In this document: one piece after another, positions 62,533 to 64,000 of the stretch
Numbering within the stretch: the stretch's first letter is position 1
Layout of the letters: the number at the start of each line of letters is the position of its first letter
Origin: Pelolinea submarina
Lineage (GTDB): Bacteria > Chloroflexota > Anaerolineae > Anaerolineales > Anaerolineaceae
Direction: 5' to 3'
DNA length: 64,000 bases
Assembly (NCBI RefSeq): GCF_003966975.1
Contig: NZ_AP018437.1
Span: 3,286,001 to 3,350,000, forward strand
Notes under the pieces: model-generated
Databases searched by the model: none
The model's input: only the letters and a program-made list of their open reading frames with translations
Told to the model about the DNA's origin: nothing
Translations under genes and position numbers: made by a program

Positions 62533-63675
62533 ATGACAAAGGATTCCGTACAGGTTGGGTTGGTAGGATTGGGTTTCATCGGCAAGATTCACGCACATGC
62601 GTATCAAGCCATTCCTTATTGCTTTGGCAAAAACGAAGTTCAGGCAGATTTGCGCGCGCTGCTGCGCACGCACGTCGGCGGTGATGTTGAATTGCTGCGC
62701 AGTTTGGGCAGTCCTTTTGAAACCGCGCAGCCCCAGGAGTTCATCAATCAAGACCTCGACATGGTAGATGTCTGCTCCCCCAACTACCTGCACCCTGAAC
62801 ACGTCAAACTGGCACTGGAAAAAGGCAAACACGTCTATTGCGAAAAGCCGTTGGGAGCGAATTTGGCGCAGGCGCGCGAGCTGGCCGAGGCTGCCGAAAA
62901 AGCCGGCGTACTCACCCATTCCGCTTTTACCATGCGCTATTATCCCGCCGCCCAGCAAGCCAAACGCATCCTGGCAGCCGGTGTATTGGGAGAGATCTAC
63001 AACTTCCGCGCATACCTGTTCCACAACAGCTACATGGATCCTCAGCGGCCCACTTCCTGGCGCTTGCAGAAATCCGTATCCGGCGGCGGCGCGCTGACCG
63101 ACCTGGGCGTGCACAGCATCGACCTGGTGCGCTATCTGCTGGGAGACGCCAAATGGGTGCAGTGCCGCACACGCACCTTCATCACCCAGCGCCCCAAGAG
63201 CGCCGGCAGCACGGAAATGGTGCCGGTGGACGTGGACGATTGGGCGCTGTGCATACTGGAATTGGAAAACGGCGCGCGCGGCTCCATTGAAACCACACGC
63301 ATGTGCGGCGGCGTAAGCGATACCTCGCGCGTGCAAATATTTGGCAGCGAGGGCAGCCTGGAAGTTGACTTCATGAACCCCATGCAGGTCTCGCTCTATG
63401 ATCGCAAACGCGCCCAGACTGTGGTCGGTCCGATGGATTTTCCGCTGGCAGACGGCCAACGCGCACTGAAAGACATCTATCCGCCGGCGAAATTGTCCAT
63501 GGGATCATTTATCGACACCCATTTCGCCAGCATCATGGATTTCCTGCACTGCATCAAAGAAAACAAACCTTCCCCGGCCGGCTTCAGCGAATCACTTAAA
63601 GCGCAGGAAGTTTTAGAAGCCGCTTATTTATCCGCCGATCGAAACGGAGAGACCATCGCTCTCCCATTGGCATAG
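62533..63675 (+). CDS. Gfo/Idh/MocA family oxidoreductase
   Basis: 380 residues; GAAGG precedes the ATG. The Rossmann motif is VGLVGLGFIGKIHAHAYQ, then MVDVCSPNYLHPEHVKLAL and the family CEKPLGANLAQA (Glu-Lys-Pro). The substrate region GGGALTDLGVHSIDLVRYLLG supplies the conserved Asp-x-x-x-His. It acts on sugars or cyclitols with NAD(P). It is more GC-rich than, and not closely similar to, the copy at 47.8 kb. A second member of the family follows after 8 bases. Confidence 0.92.
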   Translation: MTKDSVQVGLVGLGFIGKIHAHAYQAIPYCFGKNEVQADLRALLRTHVGGDVELLRSLGSPFETAQPQEFINQDLDMVDVCSPNYLHPEHVKLALEKGKHVYCEKPLGANLAQARELAEAAEKAGVLTHSAFTMRYYPAAQQAKRILAAGVLGEIYNFRAYLFHNSYMDPQRPTSWRLQKSVSGGGALTDLGVHSIDLVRYLLGDAKWVQCRTRTFITQRPKSAGSTEMVPVDVDDWALCILELENGARGSIETTRMCGGVSDTSRVQIFGSEGSLEVDFMNPMQVSLYDRKRAQTVVGPMDFPLADGQRALKDIYPPAKLSMGSFIDTHFASIMDFLHCIKENKPSPAGFSESLKAQEVLEAAYLSADRNGETIALPLA

Positions 63676-63683
63676 GAGATCAG

Positions 63684-64000
63684 ATGAGTATAAAAATCGC
63701 TATTATCGGAGCCGGTGGAATCGCCGAACGGGCTTACTTCCCCATATTGGTGCAAAAACCGGATGTAGAAATTGTCAGCCTGTACAGCCGCACCCAGGCC
63801 ACCCTGGATAGAATTACCAGCCAGTGGAAAATCGACTACACCACCACCGATATGCACGCCGTACTTGACAGCCGCCCGCAGGCCGCTTTTGTGCTTTCCT
63901 CCAATCACAGCCATTTCGACATCTGCAAACTGATGCTGGAAAACAATATTGACCTGTATGTGGAAAAACCGCTGGCTACCTCCGCCGCCCAGGCAGAAAC
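63684..64000 (+). CDS. Gfo/Idh/MocA family oxidoreductase (3' end missing)
   Basis: The first 105 residues are visible and the frame is open at the window end. GGAGAT precedes the ATG. The Rossmann motif is IAIIGAGGIAERAYFPIL, followed by AAFVLSSNHSHFDICKLML and the family motif VEKPLATSAAQAE. Tandem Gfo/Idh/MocA pairs often act in sequence on the same sugar or cyclitol. Substrate unknown. Confidence 0.9.
   Translation, partial: MSIKIAIIGAGGIAERAYFPILVQKPDVEIVSLYSRTQATLDRITSQWKIDYTTTDMHAVLDSRPQAAFVLSSNHSHFDICKLMLENNIDLYVEKPLATSAAQAE

Noticed and set aside
62503..63459. 318-codon open frame on the minus strand
   Set aside because: It is antisense to the Gfo/Idh/MocA gene and spans its promoter; its His/Ala/Gln-rich translation is typical of shadow frames.

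Overview
The window reads like a chromosomal segment of an anaerobic Chloroflexota bacterium, most likely class Anaerolineae. This is an inference from gene content and style: PAS/GAF/HD-GYP signalling proteins, secreted WD40 and NBR1-Ig-like lipoproteins, sortases with Pro/Thr linkers, DegV proteins, and an RRM protein with an RGG tail. No rRNA, tRNA or CRISPR array was recognised. Most genes have moderately GC-rich codons, but about 35.4-42.7 kb and 46.9-54.1 kb are visibly AT-richer and carry phosphotransferase (PTS) genes, so these blocks may have been acquired.

Layout. 0-5.6 kb: a cyclic-di-GMP pair (HD-GYP phosphodiesterase, cut by the window start, and a CHASE4-GAF-GGDEF cyclase). 5.6-10 kb: a PEBP protein, MscL with an extra zinc ribbon, and a pyruvate dehydrogenase E1alpha-E1beta-E2 operon without E3. 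10-14 kb, mostly minus strand: TspO-like protein, small membrane protein, DegV, peroxiredoxin, alpha/alpha-toroid protein. 14.1-16.9 kb: a Met/Gly-rich PepSY-like membrane protein and a two-component system. 17-18.2 kb: RRM protein and an IS200-type element. 18.2-24 kb: a lipoprotein divergent from a WD40 protein, a YtrA-type GntR regulator and an ABC-2 transporter, with a consensus promoter and a perfect palindromic operator between them. 24-33 kb: two PLP enzymes and a TCA module (citrate synthase and IclR on minus, isocitrate dehydrogenase and aconitase on plus) with an IclR-like operator in the divergent gap.

35.4-44.3 kb: a PRD/EIIB/EIIA regulator, galactitol-type EIIC, EIIA and EIIB, a class III aminotransferase (glutamate-1-semialdehyde-aminomutase-like), a small membrane protein, a class II aldolase and, after a terminator, a second 470-residue aminotransferase paralogue. 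45.4 kb: an orphan Lac/Cel-type EIIB. 46.9-54 kb: a second sugar locus with a SorC regulator, a Gfo/Idh/MocA dehydrogenase, a URO-D-like protein, mannose-family EIIB, a fused EIIC-EIID and a zinc dehydrogenase, divergent from a lone EIIA, with a SorC-like operator on the EIIA promoter. These two loci are the best candidates for an undescribed system: uptake and catabolism of unknown phosphorylated substrates, one probably carrying or acquiring an amino group. No EI or HPr gene is present in the window.

54-64 kb: a MoCo-sulfurase-like class V PLP enzyme, an SDR epimerase, a ferritin-like/VIT1 fusion, tatABC, a sortase-SH3 fusion, a second DegV, a radical SAM/HhH protein probably made from a leaderless mRNA, and two tandem Gfo/Idh/MocA oxidoreductases, the last cut by the window end. 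Starts, promoters and operators were judged by eye. Functional assignments rest on recognisable motifs, not on database searches.
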